A stretch of DNA of 17,860 nucleotides from Bacteroidales bacterium UBA5433 (GCA_002427525.1 DIRP01000001.1:1-17860); one strand, 5' to 3'. Positions 6,459-13,069 are shown, counted from the first letter of the stretch. Translations and numbers: made by a program. The notes: generated by a model not told the origin, from the sequence alone.

Positions 6459-7652
6459 TTATTTGGTACGTATATTGTCTCCCTGTCCGGGCCTGGGAGG
6501 CATAAAAGGACTGCTGCTGCTGCTGCTGTCGTTGCTGCTGCCGTTGCCGTTCTCTGCAGACAATTTCCCGGCTGCTTTTAGTCCGGAAACTACCTGTTCA
6601 CCTTGTTTAAGACCGTACGTAATCTCGGAGTAAATTCCATCAGAAACGCCTGTGCTTACAGCTCTGGCGCTCAGCGTACCGTCGGGGTTCATAACAAATA
6701 CGTGTGATCCTGAATCGGGTACTGTGTATCCTTCCGGAACAAAACGCAGGGCACGTAACGGCACAGTAATGATATTTTCTTTATTCAGTATGTAAATATT
6801 CACTTCGGCCGTAAGTCCCGGTTTCAGTTTCAGGTCTTCATTAGGTGCATCTATGACTACTTCATAGGTAACCACGTTGGATGTAGTGGTGGCCAGCAAA
6901 CGAATCTGGATAACCGATCCTTCAAACATATCTTCGGGGTAAGCGTCTACGGTGAATGTTACGTACTGACCTTCCTGCACTTCTCCTATATCGGCCTCGT
7001 CTACATCTGCAATAACACGCATTTTCCTAAGGTCGTTGGCTATGGTAAAGAGGGTGGGCGTGCTGAATCCCGCAGCCACGGTCTGGCCTTCGTCAACGGC
7101 CCGCGAAAGGACTACACCATCGATAGGGGAATAAATCCATGTATATCCGATATTTCTTTCGGCTTTCTGATAATTTGATTTAGCCTGCGTGTAGGCATAT
7201 ACTGCTTTGGACCAGGAATTTAGCGCCTGATCGTATTCGGATTGGCTTACCAGGTCTTTTTCATACAGCCCTTTTATACGTTCGTAATTGGCTGTCTGGT
7301 AATCATGTTCCGCTTTGGATGAGTTCAGGTTGGCCTCGGAGGACTCCAGTTCGGTTTCCAGCACGGAACGGTCTATCTCGGCAATAAGTTGTCCGTTTTT
7401 AACTTCCGAATTGTAATCGACATATATTTTGGCAATGATTCCCGATACCTGTGTTCCTACTTCAACTTGTTTTATAGGCTCAACCGTACCTGTTGCGGTG
7501 ATGGTATTGGCGATTGAAGAGGGCTGAATGGTAATGGTATCGTAAGCCTGTTTGGTGTTTTTTGCGCCGCACGAAGCAAAAACGATGAGAGCCGTCATAA
7601 CTCCCGGAATAAGTATTACTTTCTTCATTATAAATCTTTTATTAAATTTCAT
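6459..7652 (-). CDS. macA: MacA-type periplasmic adaptor lipoprotein (HlyD/RND-MFP family)
   Basis: This 397-residue adaptor bridges the MacB permease and the TolC-type channel. It has a lipoprotein signal with lipobox FASC (C28). Next come a first half-lipoyl strand (GTVEPIKQVEVGTQVSG), a helical hairpin (about 100-165), a second lipoyl half (YSPIDGVVLSRAVDEGQTV), and beta-barrel and membrane-proximal domains. The first ATG (7652) overlaps tolC by 11 bp. An in-frame ATG at 7628 (M9) lies 13 bp after the tolC stop and gives a compact MKKVILIPG signal, and it may be the true start. The C-terminal tail holds a low-complexity NGNGSSNDSSSSSS tract encoded by a CTG microsatellite, followed by a Pro/Gly-rich end; this tail is probably not structural. 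Confidence 0.92.
   Translation of the reverse strand: MKFNKRFIMKKVILIPGVMTALIVFASCGAKNTKQAYDTITIQPSSIANTITATGTVEPIKQVEVGTQVSGIIAKIYVDYNSEVKNGQLIAEIDRSVLETELESSEANLNSSKAEHDYQTANYERIKGLYEKDLVSQSEYDQALNSWSKAVYAYTQAKSNYQKAERNIGYTWIYSPIDGVVLSRAVDEGQTVAAGFSTPTLFTIANDLRKMRVIADVDEADIGEVQEGQYVTFTVDAYPEDMFEGSVIQIRLLATTTSNVVTYEVVIDAPNEDLKLKPGLTAEVNIYILNKENIITVPLRALRFVPEGYTVPDSGSHVFVMNPDGTLSARAVSTGVSDGIYSEITYGLKQGEQVVSGLKAAGKLSAENGNGSSNDSSSSSSPFMPPRPGQGDNIRTK
6511..6551. repeat. CTG trinucleotide microsatellite in the 3' part of macA
   Basis: Six perfect CTG units (6511-6528) are followed by degenerate ones. On the coding strand they are AGC codons giving a polyserine tract near the C-terminus. Slippage would change tract length without altering the frame. 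Confidence 0.85.
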
Positions 7653-9018
7653 TGTTTTGACCCTGGTATAATTTCAGCAGTTTTATGGCCAATACTGCCT
7701 GGAACTTTGCCTGCAGCTGGCTGCTGAGGGCGTTGGTATAATTGTTTTGTCCGGTAATCAGTTCAATGGTGTTGATTAATCCGGCCTGGAATTGTTCGCT
7801 AACTACTTCAAAACTGATTTGGGCAGCCTTGAGTTGTTCGTTAGCCGAGATGTATTGACTTTGTGCCGAGACAGCGTTGTTATGCAGTGACTCAATGGTA
7901 CTCAGCAATTGTTTTCGGGTACTTTGATCTTGTAATTCTGCTGTCCTGCTCTGCAGTCTTGCTTTGGTAATATTGGTGCGTACCTGTTTGTTGTTAAAAA
8001 TGGGAATACTCAGGTTAAGCCCCACATTTTCATTGATTTTTGTTCCCAGCTGTTCAAAATAGGCGGTGCCGGAACTGGAACTTGTACCTGTATTAATAGA
8101 GGCGCTGGCCGTAATGGTAGGAACTCTTGAGGCTTTCGCTATTTCTATGTCCATTTGAGCTGACTCTATACCCAGCGCGCTGCTTTTCATTTGGGGCAGG
8201 TTGTCCAGCGCTGTATGGTATACTGTGGCCAGGTCCGGAATTATTGTTAGTACTGCATAATTGTCTATTTCGGGAAATTCTACTTCAAAAGTTTCTTCCA
8301 GGTCCAATTCTAACAATTGCTTCAGTTGCAATTTGGCGGTTGCCAGTGCGTTCTTTGTCTGGGTTTCCTGGTAGTTGTCTCCGGCAGCCTGCGATTCCAG
8401 CTGTGCGAGATCTCCCCGGGACATAGACCCTGCTTTTCTCATTTCCTGACCGCGTTCCACTTGTGAGCGCGAAAGATCTGCGGCAAGCTGAGCGATTTTA
8501 TACGATTCATTGGCATAGAGAATTTGCAGGTAAGCCTGTATTACCGATATTTCTATATCAAACAAGGCTTGATCCACATCGTAACCCGACGCTGTGTTGT
8601 TTAGTTGTTTTTGCCGGATGGTTTTGTTTATTTTTCCTCCTGAATACAGTGTAACCCCCGTATTCAGTCCAAAATTGTCTGAATAGGCAGCTGCATCGGT
8701 CTGTTCCATGAAATCGTTGTATGTGGTCGTATTCTGGAAAGACACCCCAAAGTTCGATGAAAAGTTAAGCGTAGGAAAACGCTGTGCCCGGGTCTGTTCC
8801 AGCTCGACATCCGAAACCGCTTTGGACACCTCGCGCGTTTGTACTTCAATATTATGCACCCTGGCGTATTCAATACATTGCTGCAGGGTCCATGGTGCTG
8901 CTTTTTTCTGTTCTTGTAGCTGTAGCTGCAGCTGTTCCTGTCCTTGCACGGGCAGGCTTGCAAACAGCAGGACAGTGGCCAGAACCGTTGATAATGAATA
9001 TAATCTAATCATAGTCAA
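7642..9018 (-). CDS. tolC: TolC-type outer-membrane efflux protein
   Basis: This 458-residue outer-membrane channel has an N-terminal signal peptide (about 1-26, likely cut after VQG) and two OEP repeats rich in long amphipathic helices, as expected for the alpha-barrel of TolC trimers. WTLQQCIEYARVHN starts the first repeat, and ALDNLPQMKSSALGIESAQMDIEIAKASRVPTI-like sequence marks the second. Just after the signal cleavage site is a QEQLQLQLQEQ low-complexity stretch encoded by repeated CTG/CTC-like triplets. It is the first gene of the exporter operon, with a promoter at 9040-9071. An alternative start at M3 (9012) is possible. It provides the outer-membrane exit for the MacAB pump. Confidence 0.92.
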   Translation of the reverse strand: MTMIRLYSLSTVLATVLLFASLPVQGQEQLQLQLQEQKKAAPWTLQQCIEYARVHNIEVQTREVSKAVSDVELEQTRAQRFPTLNFSSNFGVSFQNTTTYNDFMEQTDAAAYSDNFGLNTGVTLYSGGKINKTIRQKQLNNTASGYDVDQALFDIEISVIQAYLQILYANESYKIAQLAADLSRSQVERGQEMRKAGSMSRGDLAQLESQAAGDNYQETQTKNALATAKLQLKQLLELDLEETFEVEFPEIDNYAVLTIIPDLATVYHTALDNLPQMKSSALGIESAQMDIEIAKASRVPTITASASINTGTSSSSGTAYFEQLGTKINENVGLNLSIPIFNNKQVRTNITKARLQSRTAELQDQSTRKQLLSTIESLHNNAVSAQSQYISANEQLKAAQISFEVVSEQFQAGLINTIELITGQNNYTNALSSQLQAKFQAVLAIKLLKLYQGQNNEI

Positions 9019-9039
9019 ATACTTTTATTTATCCGGCAA

Positions 9040-9071
9040 CAAAAGTATGCCAACGACTACCTTAAGCCAAG
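9040..9071 (-). promoter_or_regulatory. Promoter of the tolC-macAB-lytST operon
   Basis: On the minus strand CTTG (9071-9068) is followed by 20 bases and then TACTTTTG (9047-9040). This matches the Bacteroidota pattern TTTG-N19-21-TAnnTTTG with one mismatch in the -33 part. The start of transcription would be near 9033, giving a leader of about 15 bases. Confidence 0.6.
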
Positions 9072-9127
9072 CAATATCGGCAGAGAGCCCGGTTTTGATG
9101 GCAGCGACCCGAATTTTCCCGGTCAAT

Positions 9128-9167
9128 GGCGCGTTTTACATTGAATGTAAAATGCCCAAAATGCGCC
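9128..9167 (+). repeat. GGCGC palindromic block C, upstream part of repeat copy 3
   Basis: GGCGCG (9128-9133) is followed by the perfect palindrome TTTTACATT-G-AATGTAAAA, a short link, and GCGCC (9163-9167). The order and the centre ATTGAAT match blocks A and B, but the arms have a different sequence that is still self-complementary. For example, GATTGAATC in A and B is replaced by CATTGAATG here. Confidence 0.65.
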
Positions 9168-9210
9168 AAATTGCATGCAACTGCCCTGCAAAAAAAGAGA
9201 AGGGAGCAAG

Positions 9211-9341
9211 CAAGGGAGCTGACACCAAAAGGAAAAGGGGAACCTCGCACCCGAGGAGGGAGGGGCCCGGTTGCGGAGCTACAGCGTAGCGGTAGCGCAG
9301 CAACTGGGAGGCGTTCCCCGTTCTTTTGGTGCAGCGACCTG
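9211..9341 (+). repeat. 131-bp structured dispersed repeat, copy 3
   Basis: This is the same element as copies 1 and 2, with the outer stem and the CCTCG/CGAGG hairpin unchanged. All six differences from copy 1 fall in the second stem-loop (about 9279-9305). Five are in its tip, where GCGGG-AGC-GAAGC is replaced by GCTAC-AGC-GTAGC, a new perfect 5-bp hairpin. The stem arm again carries the G-T pair of copy 2. It lies upstream of the exporter operon, beyond the promoter. Confidence 0.85.
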
Positions 9342-9446
9342 ACTTGCAGAGCGCAGCGACCTGACTTGCAGAGCGCAGCGATCTGACTTGCAGAGCGCAG
9401 CGACCTGGCCTGCAGAGCGCAGTAACTTGCAGAGTGCTGCGACTTG
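9331..9446 (+). repeat. Tandem GCAGCGACCTG tail of repeat copy 3 (6 units)
   Basis: Units start at 9331, 9353, 9375, 9397, 9419 and 9436. The first four intervals are 22 bp with filler ACTTGCAGAGC (GCCTGCAGAGC once). The last two units are degenerate and 17 bp apart. Degeneration increases away from the core, which suggests that new units arise at the core side. Confidence 0.8.
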
Positions 9447-9502
9447 CACTCAAGTGGGGCAGACAGCTGGCAGATGCAGGAAGGGTATCAGGAAGCCTTG
9501 TT

Positions 9503-10894
9503 TTACTGTGCCGTAGCGTTGGTAGAACTGGTGCTTGCCTGCAGTGTATGGGACATTGAAATTTGAGTTACTGTTTTTTGCAGGTAGGTGAACGCAGCGA
9601 TGCCTACAATGATGTTGGCAATAAATCCGGCCCACATGACCCCGGGAAGCTCTATCAGTTTGGAACCGACCCAGGCCAGGGGAACAAAAAGGCCAAAGGT
9701 GCGTACGGCTATAAAGAACATGGAGGGGTACGGTTTGTTGAGCCCGTTGTAGGCCGAGGTGCTTAGCATAACCAGGCCTTGAAAACCGTAGCTTCCGCCA
9801 ACAATCAGAAAATATTTGCGGGCAATATCAATTACCTGCGGGTCTTTAGTAAAGATTCCGGCAAGGGTTCCGGCAAACAGCAGCAAGAAAAGAAAAAACG
9901 CACCTCCCCAGAGCAATGAAAAGTTTCTGCCATAGCGCAGTGCTTGTTGGATTCTGGGGTATTGGTGGCTGCTGTAATTCTGCCCGATAAAAATAATCAT
10001 TACCGAACTGAGCGATGAAACGGTCATCAATCCAAACATTTCTACACGGGAAGCTACACCAAAGGCTGCCATGGCTTCTTTTCCAAAAGCCGACACTATA
10101 CGGGTAATTACAGCCAGCGACAGCGGTGTGATGAGCAGTCCCAGGGTGGCCGGCGCAGCAATGTACAGGACTTTTCTCCATATTTCGGTAATGGCTTTGA
10201 ACGAACCAAAGCGGAAGGTGATGAGCTTTTCACGTTTGGAAAGCACGGTTACCACAACTACCATGCTTACGCTCCGGGCTATGACAGTTGCCAGGGCGGC
10301 TCCTTTTACTCCCATGGCGGGGAACGGTCCCAATCCAAAAATAAGTAACGGGTCCAGGATGGTATTGATTACGGCAGAAACCAGCATGGTCATCCCGGGG
10401 GTAAAGGTGTCCCCGGTAGCCCGGATGATGTTGTTACCCACCATAGGCAGCACCACAAAAAGCACTCCCATGTACCAAATGGACATATAATCGTGGACGT
10501 ATTCCAGGATGTCCCCCTCGGCACCCAGCAAGATAAACAAAGGCCTGATGGTCACAAGTCCCAGCACCACAAAGAGTACCACCATAAGTATGCCCAGCAG
10601 CAGGGCACTGCTGGCCATGATTTTCATTTGTTTTTTGTCGGTCGCGATGATGTTGCGCGATACCAGCGAACTGGTTCCTATACCAATGCCCTGGGCAATG
10701 CCGTTCAGAAACATAATGACGGGAAAAGTATAGCTTATGGCGGCCAGGGGTTTGACACCCAGTCGTCCCAGAAAAAACGTATCGGTAAGGTTGAAAATCA
10801 CCATGCCTATCATGCCAAAAAGCATGGGCCAGGTAAGGGAAAGGAGCTGTTTTCCTATGCTTCCTTCTGTAAGATTGCGGTTCAGGTTACTCAT
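9503..10894 (-). CDS. MATE family efflux transporter
   Basis: This 463-residue inner-membrane protein has about twelve hydrophobic helices in two similar halves, the MATE/MatE layout. The N-terminal half begins GKQLLSLTWPMLFGMIGMVIFNLTDTFFLGRLG-like, with the usual L-S-x-P and TDTFFLGRLG signatures. The second half begins around the segment ITPLSLAVITRIVSAFGKEAMAAFGVASRVE. It would export cationic drugs or metabolites in exchange for H+ or Na+; the coupling ion and substrate cannot be told. It is a single gene, divergent from the ferritin-like gene (156 bp apart). The C-terminus ends in a Ser/Thr-rich tail (LQASTSSTNATAQ). No promoter box is evident upstream. Confidence 0.93.
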   Translation of the reverse strand: MSNLNRNLTEGSIGKQLLSLTWPMLFGMIGMVIFNLTDTFFLGRLGVKPLAAISYTFPVIMFLNGIAQGIGIGTSSLVSRNIIATDKKQMKIMASSALLLGILMVVLFVVLGLVTIRPLFILLGAEGDILEYVHDYMSIWYMGVLFVVLPMVGNNIIRATGDTFTPGMTMLVSAVINTILDPLLIFGLGPFPAMGVKGAALATVIARSVSMVVVVTVLSKREKLITFRFGSFKAITEIWRKVLYIAAPATLGLLITPLSLAVITRIVSAFGKEAMAAFGVASRVEMFGLMTVSSLSSVMIIFIGQNYSSHQYPRIQQALRYGRNFSLLWGGAFFLFLLLFAGTLAGIFTKDPQVIDIARKYFLIVGGSYGFQGLVMLSTSAYNGLNKPYPSMFFIAVRTFGLFVPLAWVGSKLIELPGVMWAGFIANIIVGIAAFTYLQKTVTQISMSHTLQASTSSTNATAQ

Positions 10895-10962
10895 TCAAAA
10901 AAAACGTTTCCGAAAATTTGAGCCTGCTAGATACTAAAAATTTCGGCAATGGGCAAAACCGA

Positions 10963-10997
10963 CAGCGTAGAAAACAATATTTGCAGCGTAGAAAACA
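10963..10997 (+). repeat. 14-bp direct repeat with 21-bp period upstream of the ferritin-like gene
   Basis: CAGCGTAGAAAACA occurs at 10963-10976 and exactly again at 10984-10997. The 21-bp period is two turns of the helix, placing both on the same face, as in operators bound by a dimer or by two dimers. It lies between the divergent MATE and ferritin-like genes, 54-88 bp before the latter's ATG. Confidence 0.55.
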
Positions 10998-11014
10998 TTT
11001 TTTTTGTATCTTGC
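10980..11014 (+). promoter_or_regulatory. Possible promoter of the ferritin-like gene
   Basis: TTTG (10980-10983) and an imperfect -7 box TATCTTGC (11007-11014) are 23 bp apart, slightly beyond the usual spacing. The second direct-repeat copy fits between them, as an operator would. This is a weak match. Confidence 0.22.
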
Positions 11015-11050
11015 AGGCATTGTAAACAATCACTAATAAAAATTATTTTT

Positions 11051-11560
11051 ATGGGAAAAGAAGGAATCAGAGTATCATCAGTAGATGTTGAAAAATTGCT
11101 AAAAATGCTTAACGGTGCCCTGGCAGAAGAGTGGCTGGCTTATTACCAATACTGGATTGGAGCACGGGTCATGGAAGGCCCCATGCGGAGTGAAGTGGAA
11201 GCCGAGTTGCTGAAACACGCAGATGAAGAGCTGTTGCATGCAGAAATGGTAGCCGAGAGGATTATTCAACTGGGAGGTACTCCTGTAACCAATCCTGTCG
11301 ACTGGACAAAACATGCCCGCTGCGCATATGAAGACCCCACAGATCCGTTCATTGGAAGGATCCTGGAGCAAAACCTGGCAGGGGAGAGGTGTGCTATTCA
11401 ACGGTACGAGGAAATTGCCAACTTTACAAACGGCAAGGACCATGCTACGCACAGAATGGCTGTTCAAATCCTGCACGACGAGCTGGAGCATGAAGAAGAC
11501 ATTGAAGCCTGGATTACCGATCTGGAACACCTTAAAAGGTTGTGGAAAGACCAGAAGTAA
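11051..11560 (+). CDS. Dps-like ferritin (DPSL/thioferritin type)
   Basis: This 169-residue four-helix ferritin-like protein should assemble into a hollow dodecamer and oxidise and store iron using peroxide, protecting DNA and enzymes. Candidate iron ligands are E26, E60-x-x-H63, E112 and E144-x-x-H147. Two cysteines, C91 (HARCAYEDPTDP) and C114 (GERCAIQRYE), match the pair that marks the DPSL/thioferritin group, which includes a Bacteroides fragilis protein. The start at 11051 was chosen because MGKEGIRVSS is the usual family N-terminus; an upstream in-frame ATG at 10949 would add 34 non-homologous residues and include the direct repeats. It is probably induced by oxidative stress, possibly through those repeats, which is inference. 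A terminator follows 38 bp after the stop. Confidence 0.88.
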   Translation: MGKEGIRVSSVDVEKLLKMLNGALAEEWLAYYQYWIGARVMEGPMRSEVEAELLKHADEELLHAEMVAERIIQLGGTPVTNPVDWTKHARCAYEDPTDPFIGRILEQNLAGERCAIQRYEEIANFTNGKDHATHRMAVQILHDELEHEEDIEAWITDLEHLKRLWKDQK

Positions 11561-11571
11561 TACGCCGGGTA

Positions 11572-11579
11572 TAGCTTTG
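11572..11579 (+). promoter_or_regulatory. Candidate -7 box for guaD
   Basis: TAGCTTTG matches TAnnTTTG exactly and lies 76 bp before the guaD ATG. No -33 TTTG is at the usual distance. A start near 11586 would fall in the 10-bp palindrome TACTATAGTA (11584-11593) and place the hairpin at 11598 in the guaD leader. Confidence 0.35.
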
Positions 11580-11597
11580 GCAGTACTATAGTATGAC

Positions 11598-11631
11598 GGG
11601 TTGCAGGTACACGTGCCTGTAACCCTTTTTT
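11598..11631 (+). terminator. Rho-independent terminator or attenuator before guaD
   Basis: GGGTTGCAGGTA pairs with TGCCTGTAACCC around a CACG loop, giving a 12-position stem whose two G-U pairs fit RNA read rightward. TTTTTT (11626-11631) follows. It ends only 24 bp before the guaD ATG. It could end the ferritin transcript or control read-through into guaD. Confidence 0.75.
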
Positions 11632-11655
11632 GCCCATAAACATGCTGGTGTATTT

Positions 11656-12123
11656 ATGAATGAGAAGTTTTTAACACAAGCTATTGAACAGGCTTTTGAT
11701 TGCGTACATAAAAACAAGGGAGGTCCGTTTGGGGCTGTTATTGTACAAGACGGAAAAGTCATAGGCAGGGGATGCAACAGCGTCACATCGGCCAACGATC
11801 CCACGGCACATGCAGAAGTGATGGCCATCCGCGATGCCTGCCGTAATTTGCAGACCTTTCATTTGCCCGATGCTGTAATTTATACAAGCTGTGAACCTTG
11901 CCCCATGTGCCTGTCCGCCATTTACTGGGCCGGCATCAAAACCGTCTATTACGGATCCGATAGGGAAGATGCAGACAGGATTGGATTTAGCGATAAATTC
12001 ATTTATGATGAATTGGCTCTGCCGCCGGAAAAAAGGTTGGTAGCCATGATACAATTGGACGTGCCGTTGGCAAAGGATTTGATGAAAGCCTGGGAAGAGA
12101 AGCAGGATAAAATACCTTATTAA
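11656..12123 (+). CDS. guaD: Guanine deaminase (cytidine/deoxycytidylate deaminase fold)
   Basis: This 155-residue zinc hydrolase should convert guanine to xanthine plus ammonia in the cytoplasm, in purine salvage or catabolism. Zinc ligands are H52 (TAHAEV) with catalytic E54, and C82 and C85 in SCEPCPMC. The length, GGPFGAVIV start and FIYDEL segment closely resemble the Bacillus subtilis type GuaD rather than tRNA adenosine deaminase or the large amidohydrolase-type guanine deaminase. The C-terminus ends IPY, compared with KKEY in that family, whose tail closes the partner subunit's active site. It is followed after 13 bp by the radical SAM gene, so the three genes guaD, radical SAM and mscM are probably co-transcribed. 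The leader hairpin is described separately. Confidence 0.92.
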   Translation: MNEKFLTQAIEQAFDCVHKNKGGPFGAVIVQDGKVIGRGCNSVTSANDPTAHAEVMAIRDACRNLQTFHLPDAVIYTSCEPCPMCLSAIYWAGIKTVYYGSDREDADRIGFSDKFIYDELALPPEKRLVAMIQLDVPLAKDLMKAWEEKQDKIPY

Positions 12124-12136
12124 ATTTGTAGCTCTT

Positions 12137-13066
12137 ATGTACAAACATCTTTTTGGTCCGGTTCCTTCGCGCCGGCTGGGTATGTCTTTAGGCGTAGACA
12201 TGGTGCCCAGGAAAGTCTGTTCGTTAGATTGTATCTATTGCGAAGTTGGCAAGACGACAACCCTGACGGCGCAAAGAGAGGAATACGTACCGGCGCCTGA
12301 GATTATAGCAGAACTGGAAGATTTTTTCAAAAACCATCCCGATCCCGAGGTGATTACTTTTTCCGGATACGGAGAACCTACCCTGAACAGTTCCATTGGA
12401 CAGGTACTGGACTTTTTAAAAGAGAAACGCCCGCATGTGCCTGTTGCCGTACTTACCAACGGTACGTTGCTGGGTCAGGAACAGGTGCGCAAGGCCATAC
12501 TCAGGGCAGATTATGTGCTTCCTTCGCTGGATGCGGCAACCGAAGAAACGTTCCAAAAGATCAACCGGCCGGCCGCTTCGCTGGATTTGCAGGACTACAT
12601 ACAAGGATTGGCAGATTTTAGGAAAGAATTCAGCGGAGAAATATGGCTGGAAGTGTTCATAATCCCCGGTTACAACGATACGTCCCGGGAACTGGACGCT
12701 TTAAAAAAAGCTATTTTGAAGATTAACCCGCATAAGGTGCAAATCAATACGCTGGACAGACCGGGAACGGAAGGAAATATAAGGAGTGCCACGCGTAAAG
12801 AATTGGAGAGCATTAAGGCCGGCTGGGATATTCCCGGGGTTGAGATTGTAAGTGCTGTGGACAGGAAAAGTACAACAGCGTATAGAAAAGATATTGAAAA
12901 TGTAATCATGGAAACTATTGTCCGCAGACCCTGTACACTGGATGATTTGTCTTTGATCACAGGCTTGCATGTGAACGAGATTAATAAATACCTGGATGTG
13001 TTGGAAGCAGAGGGTTGCATCCAAACGGAACGGCAGGATCGCGGGCTGTTTTACAAACCAAAATAA
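12137..13066 (+). CDS. Radical SAM protein, COG0731-type, with C-terminal winged helix
   Basis: This 309-residue iron-sulfur enzyme of unknown substrate has the [4Fe-4S] cluster motif C28-x3-C32-x2-C35 in VCSLDCIYCEVG. The N-terminus, FGPVPSRRLGMSLGVDMVP, is diagnostic for the COG0731 family, distantly related to the wybutosine enzyme TYW1. FSGYGEPTLN (75-84) is the glycine-rich SAM-binding strand, and the barrel runs to about residue 235. Residues 245-309 look like a winged helix (RRPCTLDDLSLITGLHVNEINKYLDVLEAEGCI), so it may bind nucleic acid. It lies 13 bp after guaD and 3 bp before the channel gene. Co-transcription with guanine deaminase does not establish a shared pathway. Confidence 0.88.
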   Translation: MYKHLFGPVPSRRLGMSLGVDMVPRKVCSLDCIYCEVGKTTTLTAQREEYVPAPEIIAELEDFFKNHPDPEVITFSGYGEPTLNSSIGQVLDFLKEKRPHVPVAVLTNGTLLGQEQVRKAILRADYVLPSLDAATEETFQKINRPAASLDLQDYIQGLADFRKEFSGEIWLEVFIIPGYNDTSRELDALKKAILKINPHKVQINTLDRPGTEGNIRSATRKELESIKAGWDIPGVEIVSAVDRKSTTAYRKDIENVIMETIVRRPCTLDDLSLITGLHVNEINKYLDVLEAEGCIQTERQDRGLFYKPK

Positions 13067-13069
13067 GAT

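Larger units (their letters stand above)
9072..9502. other. Gene-free stretch filled by repeat copy 3
   Basis: This stretch lies between tolC and the MATE gene. In order it holds a lone degenerate GCAGCGACCCG unit (9101-9111), palindromic block C (9128-9167), a purine-rich bridge, the 131-bp core (9211-9341) and a six-unit tail to 9446. The last 56 bases before the MATE stop codon show nothing recognisable. Confidence 0.7.

Noticed and set aside
9331..9446. CRISPR-like array of evenly spaced short repeats
   Set aside because: The repeated unit is only 11 bases and the intervening 11 bases are nearly identical, not unique spacers. No cas genes are present.
10949..11050. Longer N-terminus for the ferritin-like protein from an ATG at 10949
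   Set aside because: The extra 34 residues are encoded by the direct repeats and AT-rich leader and are unlike the family, which begins near MGKEGIRVSS.
12121..12128. TAAATTTG, an exact -7 match before the radical SAM gene
   Set aside because: It overlaps the guaD stop codon and would start transcription almost at the ATG, with no -33 element. It is best explained as chance; the gene is probably co-transcribed with guaD.
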